64,000 bases of DNA from Pseudidiomarina planktonica (GTDB lineage: Bacteria; Pseudomonadota; Gammaproteobacteria; Enterobacterales; Alteromonadaceae): assembly GCF_900177775.1 (NCBI RefSeq), contig NZ_FXWH01000001.1, positions 682,001 to 746,000 on the forward strand, read 5' to 3'. Made by a program: the position numbers and the translations under genes. The notes beneath the pieces were generated by a model that was given only the letters and a program-made list of their open reading frames with translations, ran no database searches and was not told the origin of the DNA. Positions within the stretch are counted from its first letter, which is position 1. Each line of letters begins with the position of its first letter. This document shows positions 54,060 through 63,837 of the stretch, one piece after another.

Positions 54060-54884
54060 ATGGCACTTTTTGTAAATACTAATATTTCGTCACTAAATGC
54101 TCAGCGTCAGTTGATGCAGTCAACTAGTGGACTTGATAAGTCATTCCAGCGCCTGTCTTCAGGCTTCCGTATCAACAGCGCTGCTGATGATGCTGCTGGC
54201 ATGCAAATTGTGAGCCGGATGACCTCGCAAATCGAAGGTCTGAATCAAGCTGTGCGTAATGCCAATGACGGCATCTCTTTAGCGCAAACCGCTGAAGGCG
54301 CATTACAAGAAACGACAACTGCGCTGCAACGTATGCGCCAGTTAGCGGTTCAAGCTCAAAACGGCATCAACTCTTCAGAAGATTTAAACGCACTGAACAA
54401 AGAAGTTAGCGCGCTGAAATCGGAAATTACCCGTATTGCCGGCAATAGTGAATTCGCTGGTATTAAGGTACTTGACGGTGAACTGAGTGCTTCTTTCTTA
54501 GTAGGTGCAAACGCTGGTCAGACTATTAACGTTGTTGCCAAGAATACGAATGGCTTCAGTGCTGGTGGTTTGAGCTTAACGGCTGTGTCGGTATCGACTA
54601 CTGCTGGTGCATCTAGTGCATTGGCATCTATTGATGCGGCATTATCAGTGGTTAATGGTGCGCGAGCTGATTTGGGTGCGATTCAAAACCGTTTCCAGTC
54701 AACTATTCGTAACTTAACTAATATTTCTGAAAATGTCAGTGCTGCGCAATCGCGCATCCAGGACACGGATTTTGCTTCAGAAACAGCAAAATTGACAAAA
54801 TTCCAGATCATGCAACAAGCGAGTCTGGCGATTTTGTCGCAGGCAAACCAACGTCCACAAGCGGCGCTGTCGCTGTTGGGTTAA
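54060..54884 (+). CDS. fliC: Flagellin, copy 3 (diverged)
   Basis: 274 residues from the ATG at 54060 after GGAGG; the open frame extends 31 codons upstream, but that region holds the promoter and leader. It is close to the other two flagellins in both D0/D1 regions ([20 protein letters not shown]) but differs in the centre ([20 protein letters not shown]) and near the end ([29 protein letters not shown]). Its DNA diverges at many silent sites, so it was not homogenised with copies 1 and 2. First gene before flaG-fliD-fliS. Confidence 0.97.
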   Translation: MALFVNTNISSLNAQRQLMQSTSGLDKSFQRLSSGFRINSAADDAAGMQIVSRMTSQIEGLNQAVRNANDGISLAQTAEGALQETTTALQRMRQLAVQAQNGINSSEDLNALNKEVSALKSEITRIAGNSEFAGIKVLDGELSASFLVGANAGQTINVVAKNTNGFSAGGLSLTAVSVSTTAGASSALASIDAALSVVNGARADLGAIQNRFQSTIRNLTNISENVSAAQSRIQDTDFASETAKLTKFQIMQQASLAILSQANQRPQAALSLLG

Positions 54885-54897
54885 TTGGTTTAATATT

Positions 54898-54944
54898 GTG
54901 GTTTCGCATGGCAGCCCAGATAATCTGGTGCTGTCGCGAACCAC
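54898..54944 (+). other. Long stem-loop between flagellin 3 and flaG
   Basis: GTGGTTTCGC pairs with GCGAACCAC (one bulge) around an inner CCAGAT-A-ATCTGG palindrome. No T-run follows, so it may be an attenuating or mRNA-protecting structure rather than a simple terminator. Confidence 0.55.
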
Positions 54945-54962
54945 GCATTCAAGGAGGCAGTT

Positions 54963-55403
54963 ATGGCGGCCGAAATTAATGCAGTTGCACCGCGCTTCGA
55001 CGGTTCAAATCGAGGCGACAAAGTAGCATCGCAGTCTGACGCCGAACGCAAGGAGCCAGCTTCGCAGGCGAATATCGCTACAGATCGGGCTTTGTCTGAG
55101 ACCTTAGCAAAGCAGCAGGCGGAACAAGCAAAAGAGAACGAAAAGTCTGAAGAAGAACGGGCTCAATTTTTGCAAGCTGTCGCCGATAACCTAAATGAGT
55201 CGCAGCAGTTAAGTCGACGCAATTTACAGTTTAGCGTGAACGAAGACGCGGATCGCACAGTCATCAAAGTAGTGGACTCAAAGTCCGGTGATGTGATTCG
55301 ACAAATTCCGTCAGAAGACTTAGTTCGTCTGGCAGAACGTTTACGAGAAGATTCCGAGCAAGTTGGCCAGGTGGTTGGCATGCTCATTGATAGTCGCATA
55401 TAA
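54963..55403 (+). CDS. flaG: FlaG family flagellar protein
   Basis: 146 residues. A disordered charged N-terminus (KQQAEQAKENEKSEEERAQF) and the FlaG C-terminal domain: RRNLQFSVNEDADRTVIKVV, DSKSGDVIRQIPSEDLVRLA. FlaG affects filament length in other species. Ribosome site AAGGAGG. First of flaG-fliD-fliS-fliT-maf. Confidence 0.93.
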   Translation: MAAEINAVAPRFDGSNRGDKVASQSDAERKEPASQANIATDRALSETLAKQQAEQAKENEKSEEERAQFLQAVADNLNESQQLSRRNLQFSVNEDADRTVIKVVDSKSGDVIRQIPSEDLVRLAERLREDSEQVGQVVGMLIDSRI

Positions 55404-55449
55404 GTAGTCTTCGGAAGGTGAATATGCCTTTCGCGACGAAGGAGGTTTC

Positions 55450-56889
55450 ATGGCTATTTCAGCTTTAGGCGTAGGTTCAGGTCTGGCACTTGATGACTTG
55501 GTTAAGCAGTTGGTGCAAATTGAGCGCCAGCCAAAAGAAGCGTCGTTAAAGCGCCGTGAAACTGAAGCTCAGGTGAGCCTGTCTGCATTTAGCAAACTGA
55601 AGTCCACCTTGTCGACCTTCCGTACTAGTATTACCGACTTAAAAGACTCGCGTACCTTGCAGTCACGTTCAGCTGAAATAACCGGGCAAGACAGTGACAA
55701 CCCGTTTCTGAGCGCAACGGCAAGCTCAAGTGCGCCAAAAGCAAGCTACCAAATTTCGGTAGAGCAATTGGCACAGGGTAGTAAAGCCAAGTCAGAAGCT
55801 TTTACCGGCTCTGATCAGGTAGTTAGTACTACTGCTGGTAATTTAACCTTCGCCACAGCTGACGGTGAGTCAAGCTTTAGTGTGGCGGTGGGTGCCAATG
55901 CAACCCTTGCTGACATTGCCAACGCGGTAAATAAGAACGCCGATAACTTTGGTGTGAGTGCATCTATTATCAACACCGGCGGCGCTACTCCGGAAACCCG
56001 TTTGGTATTTAGCTCCTCGGAAACCGGTGCAGCGAAGGAACTAAGCGTAACTAATGACAACGCTGAGCTTGATAGCGTATCTACCGTTGCCAATGGCGGC
56101 GGTGCTGGCGGTATGACTATTGCTGCGCAAGATTCAGCGCGTGATGCCATTATGGATATTGATGGCATTCGCACCTATAGCGCAACCAACACCTTTGAAA
56201 ACGCAATTGAGGGCGTGACCTTAGATGCTGAAAAAGCGGCACCTGGTGAAACTGTTACACTGAACGTTGATACCGACGTAGCTGGTGTGCGTGAGAAAAT
56301 CGAAGGCTTTGTTTCCAACTACAACAAAGTCGTTGATGAAATTAACCGAGTAACTCGTACCAGTGCCGAAGAACAAGGCCGGGGCGCCCTGGTGGGTGAT
56401 TCGTTGGTGCGTGGTTTGCAAAGCTCACTAACGAACATTGTTGGTGGTGCTGTTGATAGCGGCGAAGGCGCCATGAAAACCTTATATGCGTTGGGCGTTA
56501 CCTTTAACGACGACGGCAAATTAGAAATATCGTCAGAAGCTGGCGCTGGTGGTACCGGCGAAGAGCGTTTGACCAAAGCGCTGGAAACCAACTTTGATCA
56601 GGTTGCGAATTTATTCTCTGCTGACGATGGTATTGCCACCAAATTAGATAGCTTAGTGGCACAATATGCGCAAACTGGCGGATTAATTTCCGGTAAAGAA
56701 CAAGTATTTAAGTCACGTCAGGAAAATTTAACTACAGAAAGAGAGCAGTTCGACCGATACATGGAAAGTTACGAAGAAACGCTACGTGCTCGTTATACCG
56801 CTTTGGATGGCGTGCTGGCGGAACTGAATTCGACTTCCAGTTATCTGTCTAGTCAGTTGGCATCATTGCCAGGATTCGGTACCAATTAA
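55450..56889 (+). CDS. fliD: Flagellar filament cap protein FliD (HAP2)
   Basis: 479 residues. N-terminal LGVGSGLALDDLVKQLVQIE, a Ser/Thr-rich middle (ATASSSAPKASYQISVEQLA), and the C-terminal coiled region (REQFDRYMESYEETLRARYT, then LDGVLAELNSTSSYLSSQLA). It caps the filament and folds flagellin at the tip. Good ribosome site GAAGGAGG. Confidence 0.96.
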   Translation: MAISALGVGSGLALDDLVKQLVQIERQPKEASLKRRETEAQVSLSAFSKLKSTLSTFRTSITDLKDSRTLQSRSAEITGQDSDNPFLSATASSSAPKASYQISVEQLAQGSKAKSEAFTGSDQVVSTTAGNLTFATADGESSFSVAVGANATLADIANAVNKNADNFGVSASIINTGGATPETRLVFSSSETGAAKELSVTNDNAELDSVSTVANGGGAGGMTIAAQDSARDAIMDIDGIRTYSATNTFENAIEGVTLDAEKAAPGETVTLNVDTDVAGVREKIEGFVSNYNKVVDEINRVTRTSAEEQGRGALVGDSLVRGLQSSLTNIVGGAVDSGEGAMKTLYALGVTFNDDGKLEISSEAGAGGTGEERLTKALETNFDQVANLFSADDGIATKLDSLVAQYAQTGGLISGKEQVFKSRQENLTTEREQFDRYMESYEETLRARYTALDGVLAELNSTSSYLSSQLASLPGFGTN

Positions 56890-56904
56890 TAAGAGGTACT
56901 CAAA

Positions 56905-57339
56905 ATGAATAAAGGTTTAAATGCATATCATCAGGTTGGCGTGAAAGATCAGGTTGCCAGCGCTGAACCCCACAAAATTATTCAAATGCTGATGCAAGGC
57001 GCTATTGACCGCCTGGCACAGGCGCGTGGTTGCATTGAGCGTAAAGAATATCAGGCTAAGGGTGCACACCTGGCGCGTGCGGTAGGTATTGTAAATGCCT
57101 TGCGTGACTCACTGAAGCCAGTACCTGGTGCGGAAGAGCTCACCACCAATCTGAATGATTTGTATGTGTTCATTTTAGAGCAAATTAACAAAGCCAGCGT
57201 AACCAACGAAGCGCAGCCGTTAATTGACTCAGCGGACATCATGCAAACCATTAAAGAAGGTTGGGATGCCATTCCTCAGGCGGCTCGTGATGAAGCGTAC
57301 CAGCAACAGGCTGAAATGCAGTCAGCGAGCGGCTATTGA
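56905..57339 (+). CDS. fliS: Flagellin export chaperone FliS
   Basis: 144 residues. AEPHKIIQMLMQGAIDRLAQ, AKGAHLARAVGIVNALRDSL and LNDLYVFILEQINKASV match FliS. It binds the flagellin C-terminus before export. It ends in a TTGA overlap with the fliT-like gene. Confidence 0.96.
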   Translation: MNKGLNAYHQVGVKDQVASAEPHKIIQMLMQGAIDRLAQARGCIERKEYQAKGAHLARAVGIVNALRDSLKPVPGAEELTTNLNDLYVFILEQINKASVTNEAQPLIDSADIMQTIKEGWDAIPQAARDEAYQQQAEMQSASGY

Positions 57340-57644
57340 GTTCTTTAGCCCTGCGCAAGTTAGGTGAGCTGCGTGAAGAAATGACGCAGCTTGCTATTAC
57401 TGCAGACGGTGACGATGCCAATATCGGTCGTTTGCAGACCTTAGCTGGTGAGTACCAACAGCAGTTGGAGTTGTACGTTGCTTACTTGGATGAAAACGTG
57501 AGTGCGGAACAAAAACATGAGCAGCTAAGTAAAGAGCTGGAGTTTGCCAAAACTCTGGAGAAACGTCTGAATACGGTTAAAACCGACTACGGAAAACAAC
57601 TTCAGACGATTCAAGTTGGTAAGAAAGCCCGCAAAAACTATTGA
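57336..57644 (+). CDS. FliT-like flagellar chaperone
   Basis: 102 residues from a TTG that overlaps the fliS stop (TTGA). All helical and charged (LALRKLGELREEMTQLAITA, HEQLSKELEFAKTLEKRLNT). Sequence is weakly conserved in this family; the call rests on position after fliS, size and helix pattern. FliT holds FliD before export in enterobacteria. Confidence 0.7.
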   Translation: MSSLALRKLGELREEMTQLAITADGDDANIGRLQTLAGEYQQQLELYVAYLDENVSAEQKHEQLSKELEFAKTLEKRLNTVKTDYGKQLQTIQVGKKARKNY

Positions 57645-57706
57645 ATACCTGCCCTGCAGCTTGTAGCTTAGCCACTATCTATAGTGATTAAATAGCTGAC
57701 TAATCA

Positions 57707-60520
57707 ATGATTCATCAAATTAAGGCGCAAGTACTGGCCGACCCGGTTGCCCAACAAGAGCTTGAAGCAACTATCAATCACTCCCTGAATAAACGTTTGC
57801 AAGCAAATTTGTTGGCTTTTGCGGAACATATTCCTAGTTTATTTCAGCAATTCCGTGCGCACATGCCAACGCGCGTGGGTCATTTCTGTACCAGTGCGGG
57901 TCAGATCAACCTGGTGGATTTAACCACAGGCATTACCTTTTACGGCATTCAAGCTGAAGCCGAAGCCCGGGACGATGCCGCCCGCTTTGCCGAACAAGCT
58001 ATTCGTTTTGAAATTGCCACGGGTCAAGTAGTGCAACAGGCGTTACCAGAGCAATGCGGTGCCCTGATGCTATGCGGGCTGGGCTCAGGTGTGGCATTGG
58101 AAACCCTGTTCCAACAACATCAATTTGAGCAGGTGTTGGTATATGAGCCGGATCCTGATGTATTTGCTGCATCTTTGTCGAGTTGTGACTGGGCCAGTAT
58201 GTTGCAGCAAGCGGCGCAGCAGGGCACTCAGTTATTTCTGCAAATTGGTGATGCGGCGCTTACTCCCGCTGACGATTTGGTGGAATTGACTAGCCACTTA
58301 AAGCTGGAGCAGCTGTGGCTGTATCGACATACGCATCATAGCTTTCTGGATGCCTGGTTGGCTTACTTACAGAGCGACAGCTACCGCTTTGAGCAGGTAA
58401 CCAAACGCAACTATAAGCTGCCTGATTTTAATGGCATTGAACATGCGCTGCCGCATTTTAGTCCACAATTGCAAGTTCCTGATGAAAGCCATGAGCAGTC
58501 GCCGGCTTGGCTGGCTGCCAGGCAGTTGTACTTGCAAAATATGGAAGCGCTGGCCGAGTTTTACCCGGACCTTCATGAGCAGCTACAAGACTACGAACCC
58601 ACCAACTGGGGTATTCAAGAGAATGCCGACGGTGGTTTTAATCTGCTGCATAAGGAAAGGCGCGGTTACTGGTATCCGCAACAGCCACAGGTTTCGTCGC
58701 AACAGAATCTGGCCGATTATAAAGAGCACGCGGAAGCCAATGATTTAGCGATTTCCTATACCGGCGGTAAATTATTTGATTATCAGCACTTTAAATACTC
58801 GCAGCGACTTGGTGAAATTTTGGCTAAGTATCCCGGCGCTGCCGCCGGATTGCCAAAGTCTATTCCGGCACTAGCGGTATTTATGCCAGCGCTTGGTTAT
58901 CAATTAGAAACGCTGGTACAGGAGCACCGCATTCACTCCTTGTATGTGATTGAACCGAATATTGAGTTCTTTTACTGGTCGCTATACACGGTTCCCTGGT
59001 TTGACATTTTTGCTGATTTTCAGCAGCGCGAAGCATCACTGCATTTTAGCATTGGCGACGACGGCACCTATTTTGAGCAAGACATGATTCGCCGCTTCAG
59101 CGAGGGTGATGGCTACCTAACGGCGAATACCTACTTCTATTTACCAACGCCGGTAGCTCGCCTGCAGTCAGCGGTAAATTCGCTCAAGCGCGAAATGAAA
59201 ACCCTATTGGTATGGGCCGAGTACTTTGACCATGTGCGTTATGCGCTAGCGCATAACCGTACTAACTTTAAGAGCGATGTGAAGTTGCTTGATAGCGCGG
59301 TACTGGCTAAGCGGCGTGAGCAAGGGCAAAAGTTTAATACACCGTTGTTTATTGTTGGTAACGGGCCGTCGCTGGACGATCAAATTGAGCACCTGCTGAG
59401 TATTCGTGATCAGGTATTAGTGGTGTCTTGCGGTACTGCTTTAAAAGCCTTGTGGAAATACGGCATTCAACCTGATTTCCATGCGGAGCTTGAGCAAAAT
59501 CGGGTACCTTTTGAAATTATCTCGTCAATACAAGATCCCGACTATTTAAAGCAAATCACCTTGCTGTCGGTAACTACCGTGTGTCCTGAGGTAAGCAATC
59601 TGTTCAAAGAAACCTGGACGGTGTTTAAGCATGGTGATGGCAGTTCGGCGGCCTACGACTGGATTATTAAAGAGCTGGGTATATCCGTTGATATGGTTCA
59701 GCACTCGTTTCCAACGGTTTCCAATTTGGCGTTGGATATAACGTTATTACTTGGTTTCCGGCAAATTTATTTGATGGGGGTGGATCTTGGCTATGCGTCG
59801 GCCGACAAGCACCACTCTAAGCATTCTATTTACTACAACAACAAAACCTCGAAAGAGCTGTATAACTATAAAGACAAAATTAGCGGCCAGGCCCGGGTGC
59901 GGGGCAATTTACGGCCCACGGTAGACACTCAGTTTCAGTTTAAAGCGTCAGCTGACATGATGAGCCGCCTGTTGCACGAACAACCGCACCAGGAAGTGTA
60001 CAATTGCAGTGACGGCATGTTTATCAGCGGTACTATGCCGTTAAAGCCAGATTTGATTATGTTGGAGCCTGGCCTTGCTAGCCCTGCAGACACTTACCGC
60101 GAACTGTCGGAGCAGGTGTTTTCCAATGCGTTGGCAAAACGCATTCAGGACGCCTTCGATGAGCGTTATACCCGGCAGAACCTGGTGAGTGAATTTAAAG
60201 CTCTGCTACGGGTAACCAAACGTGCGGTAACCGATGAAGACGGCGCGTTAGAGGTGATTCGCCAGCAGCAATCGGTTATTTCACTGTCGTTTCATGCGCA
60301 TCAGTCGCTGTTATTTCCATTGTTCGCCTCAGAAATGCATTTAACCCATGCCACCTTAACGCGTTTTCTGTATGCCGGTGAGTCACCGGAGCAGGGGGTG
60401 GAGATTTTTAAAGAGGGCTTGGCAGAATGGCAACGGACGCTGGAATTTCTTTGTGCGGATTATTTATTCGACCCTATGCGTCCTGATGAAACGAAATGGC
60501 GGATGCGCGGGCGGCTATAG
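57707..60520 (+). CDS. maf: Motility accessory factor (Maf), flagellin nonulosonate transferase
   Basis: 937 residues, large for the family. The central MAF_flag10/DUF115 domain has FIVGNGPSLDDQIEHLLSIR, VVSCGTALKALWKYGIQPDF, HAELEQN and LMGVDLGYASADKHHSKHSI. The N-terminal third (LMLCGLGSGVALETLFQQHQ, VYEPDPDVF) and the second repeat (AVFMPALGYQLETLVQEHRI, VIEPNIEFF) look like the paired N-terminal Rossmann-like region of Maf proteins. Maf enzymes transfer pseudaminic or legionaminic acid to flagellin Ser/Thr. It follows fliS and faces pseG, a strong functional context. Confidence 0.92.
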   Translation: MIHQIKAQVLADPVAQQELEATINHSLNKRLQANLLAFAEHIPSLFQQFRAHMPTRVGHFCTSAGQINLVDLTTGITFYGIQAEAEARDDAARFAEQAIRFEIATGQVVQQALPEQCGALMLCGLGSGVALETLFQQHQFEQVLVYEPDPDVFAASLSSCDWASMLQQAAQQGTQLFLQIGDAALTPADDLVELTSHLKLEQLWLYRHTHHSFLDAWLAYLQSDSYRFEQVTKRNYKLPDFNGIEHALPHFSPQLQVPDESHEQSPAWLAARQLYLQNMEALAEFYPDLHEQLQDYEPTNWGIQENADGGFNLLHKERRGYWYPQQPQVSSQQNLADYKEHAEANDLAISYTGGKLFDYQHFKYSQRLGEILAKYPGAAAGLPKSIPALAVFMPALGYQLETLVQEHRIHSLYVIEPNIEFFYWSLYTVPWFDIFADFQQREASLHFSIGDDGTYFEQDMIRRFSEGDGYLTANTYFYLPTPVARLQSAVNSLKREMKTLLVWAEYFDHVRYALAHNRTNFKSDVKLLDSAVLAKRREQGQKFNTPLFIVGNGPSLDDQIEHLLSIRDQVLVVSCGTALKALWKYGIQPDFHAELEQNRVPFEIISSIQDPDYLKQITLLSVTTVCPEVSNLFKETWTVFKHGDGSSAAYDWIIKELGISVDMVQHSFPTVSNLALDITLLLGFRQIYLMGVDLGYASADKHHSKHSIYYNNKTSKELYNYKDKISGQARVRGNLRPTVDTQFQFKASADMMSRLLHEQPHQEVYNCSDGMFISGTMPLKPDLIMLEPGLASPADTYRELSEQVFSNALAKRIQDAFDERYTRQNLVSEFKALLRVTKRAVTDEDGALEVIRQQQSVISLSFHAHQSLLFPLFASEMHLTHATLTRFLYAGESPEQGVEIFKEGLAEWQRTLEFLCADYLFDPMRPDETKWRMRGRL

Positions 60521-60537
60521 TTACTGCCTGAGTCATC

Positions 60538-61548
60538 TTAATGCTCGCTTAACCACTTGCCAATATCAGCCAGTTTGCTGCCACAGGCTTGCTGGCTTTG
60601 CCGCTGTTGCGCTTGTGCCAGCCAGGCGTGGTCGAAGTAACGCTGACACGCCCGGTGGCAGTGCTTGATAAAATCGGCGGCCTGATACACTTCGGCTAAC
60701 TCTTGCTCAGCTAAATGCTGCGCCTGAGCCTGCTGATTACCCGCCACTTGCACCGCAATCATGGGTCGGCCTAAGGCCCAGCATTCAAAGGTAGTTGAGC
60801 CACAAGCGGTAACCACCAGGCGGGAGTTATTCAAGGCCTCGGCAATGTTACTGGGGTTGTGTAACAACTGCCAGTTGGGCTGATCGGCTAGCAGCGCTTC
60901 CAGTTCGTCCAGGCGTTGATATGCCGGGCCACAAATAAATTGCAGCGGTAGTTCGCGAAAGTTGCTATCGGCGGACAGTACAGTGGCAATGCTGGTCATT
61001 AGGTTGGCCGGGTCACTGCCGCCAAAAATAATACTAAGGGCTTCGCAATCGCGCGCCTTGCGGTAAGGCTGTTTGAAAAACTCTGGCCGTAGCGGGTGAT
61101 AAGCAGGGCCTAAAAATAATTTAGTGCCAGTAGGCTGATGTTGATAAGCGTTAGCCGTTACCCCGGCGCCACTATTCAGTATGGCTGCCACGTGGGCAGG
61201 TTCCGGCTCGGCCCAATCGTCTAGCCACAACAGTTTAAATCCTAGTTCACTGAGTTGCTGCCGGTAGGCGGCACTAAATTCGTAACCGTCAATCACCAGC
61301 CAGTCGTTTTCATTGGCCACACTATGAATGCTGTCCAGCTCACCGGTCAGCGCGTTCTGGCTTCTAATAGTGGTAATTGGGAAGTTGAAATTATCTAACT
61401 GGTTGGCAATAGCGGCCGCAGCTTCGGTAAGCAGGAAACGGCAAGTTAAGCCTTGCTGACGAAATTGCTGCGCCAGCGCGAAGCATCGCACCAGATGGCC
61501 AATTCCTATACTCTCAAACGCCGCAACGCGGAACACTATTGTTTTCAT
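60538..61548 (-). CDS. pseG: UDP-2,4-diacetamido-2,4,6-trideoxy-L-altropyranose hydrolase PseG
   Basis: 336 residues from the ATG at 61548 (MKTIVFRVAAFESIGIGHLV); the frame opens 12 codons earlier. The GIGHLVRC motif carries the catalytic His; WLVIDGYEF, LWLDDWAEP, SIIFGGSDPANLM and VTACGSTTFECWALGRPMIA match PseG. It removes UDP before PseI acts. It is the sixth pse gene in the window, placed away from the others and convergent with maf (17-base gap). Confidence 0.92.
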   Translation of the reverse strand: MKTIVFRVAAFESIGIGHLVRCFALAQQFRQQGLTCRFLLTEAAAAIANQLDNFNFPITTIRSQNALTGELDSIHSVANENDWLVIDGYEFSAAYRQQLSELGFKLLWLDDWAEPEPAHVAAILNSGAGVTANAYQHQPTGTKLFLGPAYHPLRPEFFKQPYRKARDCEALSIIFGGSDPANLMTSIATVLSADSNFRELPLQFICGPAYQRLDELEALLADQPNWQLLHNPSNIAEALNNSRLVVTACGSTTFECWALGRPMIAVQVAGNQQAQAQHLAEQELAEVYQAADFIKHCHRACQRYFDHAWLAQAQQRQSQQACGSKLADIGKWLSEH

Positions 61549-61582
61549 GTGAGCATCATAGAACAAATAATGTGACGGGCAC

Positions 61583-61608
61583 AAAAAAACCGGCAGAAGC
61601 CGGTTTTT
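61583..61608. terminator. Terminator downstream of rpsT
   Basis: The stem ACCGGC / GCCGGT has loop AGAA, with seven T's on the minus strand and five on the plus strand. It separates rpsT from pseG. Confidence 0.9.
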
Positions 61609-61635
61609 CCGTTAACACCTGATTGCAGAAAAGGC

Positions 61636-61899
61636 TTACGCCATTTCTTTAATTTTGGTGTTGATGCGGCTCTTGTGACGAGCTGCTTTATTTTTACCGA
61701 TCAAACCTTTGCCCGCATAACGGTCAAGGATTGGAGTCAGGTCAGCAAAAGCCTGCTGTGCAGCCGCTTTGTCACCTGCCTCAACGGCAGTTAAAACTTT
61801 CTTCAATTGTGTACGCATCATTGAGCGGCGGCTCGCGTTATGGCGACGGTTCTTTTCCGCTTGTACCGCACGCTTTTTCGCAGACTTGATGTTAGCCAA
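61636..61899 (-). CDS. rpsT: 30S ribosomal protein S20
   Basis: 87 residues, starting [20 protein letters not shown] and ending [11 protein letters not shown], a clear S20. The start codon is TTG with TTAGGAG upstream; E. coli rpsT also starts with UUG, which is part of its autoregulation, so the weak start is probably conserved on purpose. Confidence 0.98.
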   Translation of the reverse strand: MANIKSAKKRAVQAEKNRRHNASRRSMMRTQLKKVLTAVEAGDKAAAQQAFADLTPILDRYAGKGLIGKNKAARHKSRINTKIKEMA

Positions 61900-62004
61900 G
61901 GTGAACTCCTAAAATTCGTTAACAGAACGCTTCTTTATAAAGGCCGAGGAATATGCCTGTTTTGCAGGCAAAAGTCAACTCCCCGGCAATGGAAAAGTTA
62001 GAAT

Positions 62005-63837
62005 TTAAGCGGCCTTTTCAATTTGCAGTTTCATCTCGATGAACTGGTCTATTACTTGTTCCAGAATTGGCAATGGCAGTGAACCGCTTTGTAGCACCAC
62101 ATCGTGGAAGTCGCGCAAATCAAAGCTACTACCCAGTTCGGTGCGGGCTTTGTTGCGTAACTCCACCAGCTTCAACATACCGATTTTATACGAGGTAGCC
62201 TGGCCGGGCATAACGATGTAACGCTCAATTTCCGAGGTGACACTGGATTCAGTCATGCCGGTGTTGGCCTGCATGTAGTCTATGGCCTGTTCGCGGGTCC
62301 AGCGCTTGGCGTGAATGCCGGTGTCTACCACCAGCCGCACGGCGCGGAATAGCTCTGCTTGTAAGCGGCCCAGATTACCAAAAGGATCGTTGCCGTATAA
62401 ATCCAATTCGTACATGAGCTGTTCGGTATAAAGTGCCCAACCCTCGGAATACACGGTGAAGGGTACAAATTTCCGGAATGTTGGCAAGCCGTCCAGTTCC
62501 TGCTGAATAGCGAGCTGGAAGTGGTGACCCGGAATACCTTCGTGCACGGCCAGGGTTTTCATACCAAAAGTTGGCGTGTCGTTAATGTTATACAGGTTGG
62601 CAAAAAACACACCCGGACGCGATCCGTCTATTGCCGGGCTCTGATAATAAGCACCTGGCGCATTCTTTTCAGCAAATTCTGGTACCCGACGCACATCTAA
62701 GTCAGCTTCAGGACGAATCCGGAAGGCTGGCCCTAAATAGGTTTTAATGTCAGTGATAATGCTTTTGTAGTCCGCCAGAATTTGCTCCCGGCCGGCGTCG
62801 GTATCCGGATACAAAAACTCTTCCTGCTCGTTTATTTGTGCCAGTAATTCACCAACGGTGCCTGAGGTGTAACCCTGATTACTGAAAATGGCCTGCATGT
62901 CGGCCTGAATACGCGCAACCTCGGCCAAACCTAACTCATGTATTTCATTCGCGGTAAGGTCGGTCGTAGTGTGTTGTTTCAGCATATGGTTGTAGTAGGC
63001 GTCGCCGTCGGGCAGTTTCCACACGCCGGCAGTGTTGTCAGCTTGTGCTTGCAGGCTTTCCAAACTGGCATACAAATTCTGATAAGCCGGGAATACCGCT
63101 TCTGTTAGCGCGGTTTCGGCTTGCTCCAGCCAGTCCGTGCGCTCGGCTTCGGTAAGCTCAGTGTCAGCCAGTTTGTCGGCAAAGCTGGTCAGCAATAGAT
63201 TTTCGCCAGGGCCACCAGAGAGAAAGTTTTCAATTTGCTCCATGCTGGCGGTAAGCACAAACTTCGGCGGTATAATGTCACGCTCAGCACGTTGCTGAAT
63301 GTCATTAATTAAACCGATGAACTGATCATGTACGGCATGCAGGCGCGAAATGTAGTGTTCAGCACCGGTGGCGTCATTCACTTTATGCATGTTTACAAAA
63401 AAGCTCGGGAGGGTGTTTTGTACCCCAAACAGCTGATTCACCGGGTAGCCATGATGTTGCCAGCGCTCGCCGGCCATTTGTTGCTGCAAAAAATAGTCGA
63501 ATACCGCATAGGAAATGCTGTCGGTTTGATTCATATCGCTGCTGCTGTAGCTACTGAAGGTGGCGTAAGTGTCAGCTAAATCCTTGTAGCTTTGCGCGCG
63601 TGCTTCAACCGACAGGTCGTCCAATCGCGCATTATGGCCATCAATACCAAAGCGCTCGAGCAGGCCTAACTGGGTAAGTAACTGGGGCGAATCCAGCGTG
63701 GTTTTGAGCATAGCTCGCTCGTAAAATACGTTGATTGAAAAGGGTTTAAACCAAATGGCGTTTACCACCAAAATGCTGACTACCACTAGTAGTACAGCAA
63801 AGATACCTCCAATCCATTTCCACATAATTGAACTCAT
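62005..63837 (-). CDS. DUF885 family protein, membrane-anchored putative metallopeptidase
   Basis: About 610 residues. Start uncertain among 63900, 63837 and 63825; a membrane segment (WIGGIFAVLLVVVSILVV) follows the two later starts, so the long form is doubtful. The conserved motif HEGIPGHHFQLAIQ near residue 445 has the HExxxGHH pattern of this family, with a downstream YSEGWALYTEQLM glutamate as a third zinc ligand. It probably hydrolyses peptides in the periplasm. The family is common in Alteromonadales; substrate unknown. Confidence 0.88.
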   Translation of the reverse strand: MSSIMWKWIGGIFAVLLVVVSILVVNAIWFKPFSINVFYERAMLKTTLDSPQLLTQLGLLERFGIDGHNARLDDLSVEARAQSYKDLADTYATFSSYSSSDMNQTDSISYAVFDYFLQQQMAGERWQHHGYPVNQLFGVQNTLPSFFVNMHKVNDATGAEHYISRLHAVHDQFIGLINDIQQRAERDIIPPKFVLTASMEQIENFLSGGPGENLLLTSFADKLADTELTEAERTDWLEQAETALTEAVFPAYQNLYASLESLQAQADNTAGVWKLPDGDAYYNHMLKQHTTTDLTANEIHELGLAEVARIQADMQAIFSNQGYTSGTVGELLAQINEQEEFLYPDTDAGREQILADYKSIITDIKTYLGPAFRIRPEADLDVRRVPEFAEKNAPGAYYQSPAIDGSRPGVFFANLYNINDTPTFGMKTLAVHEGIPGHHFQLAIQQELDGLPTFRKFVPFTVYSEGWALYTEQLMYELDLYGNDPFGNLGRLQAELFRAVRLVVDTGIHAKRWTREQAIDYMQANTGMTESSVTSEIERYIVMPGQATSYKIGMLKLVELRNKARTELGSSFDLRDFHDVVLQSGSLPLPILEQVIDQFIEMKLQIEKAA

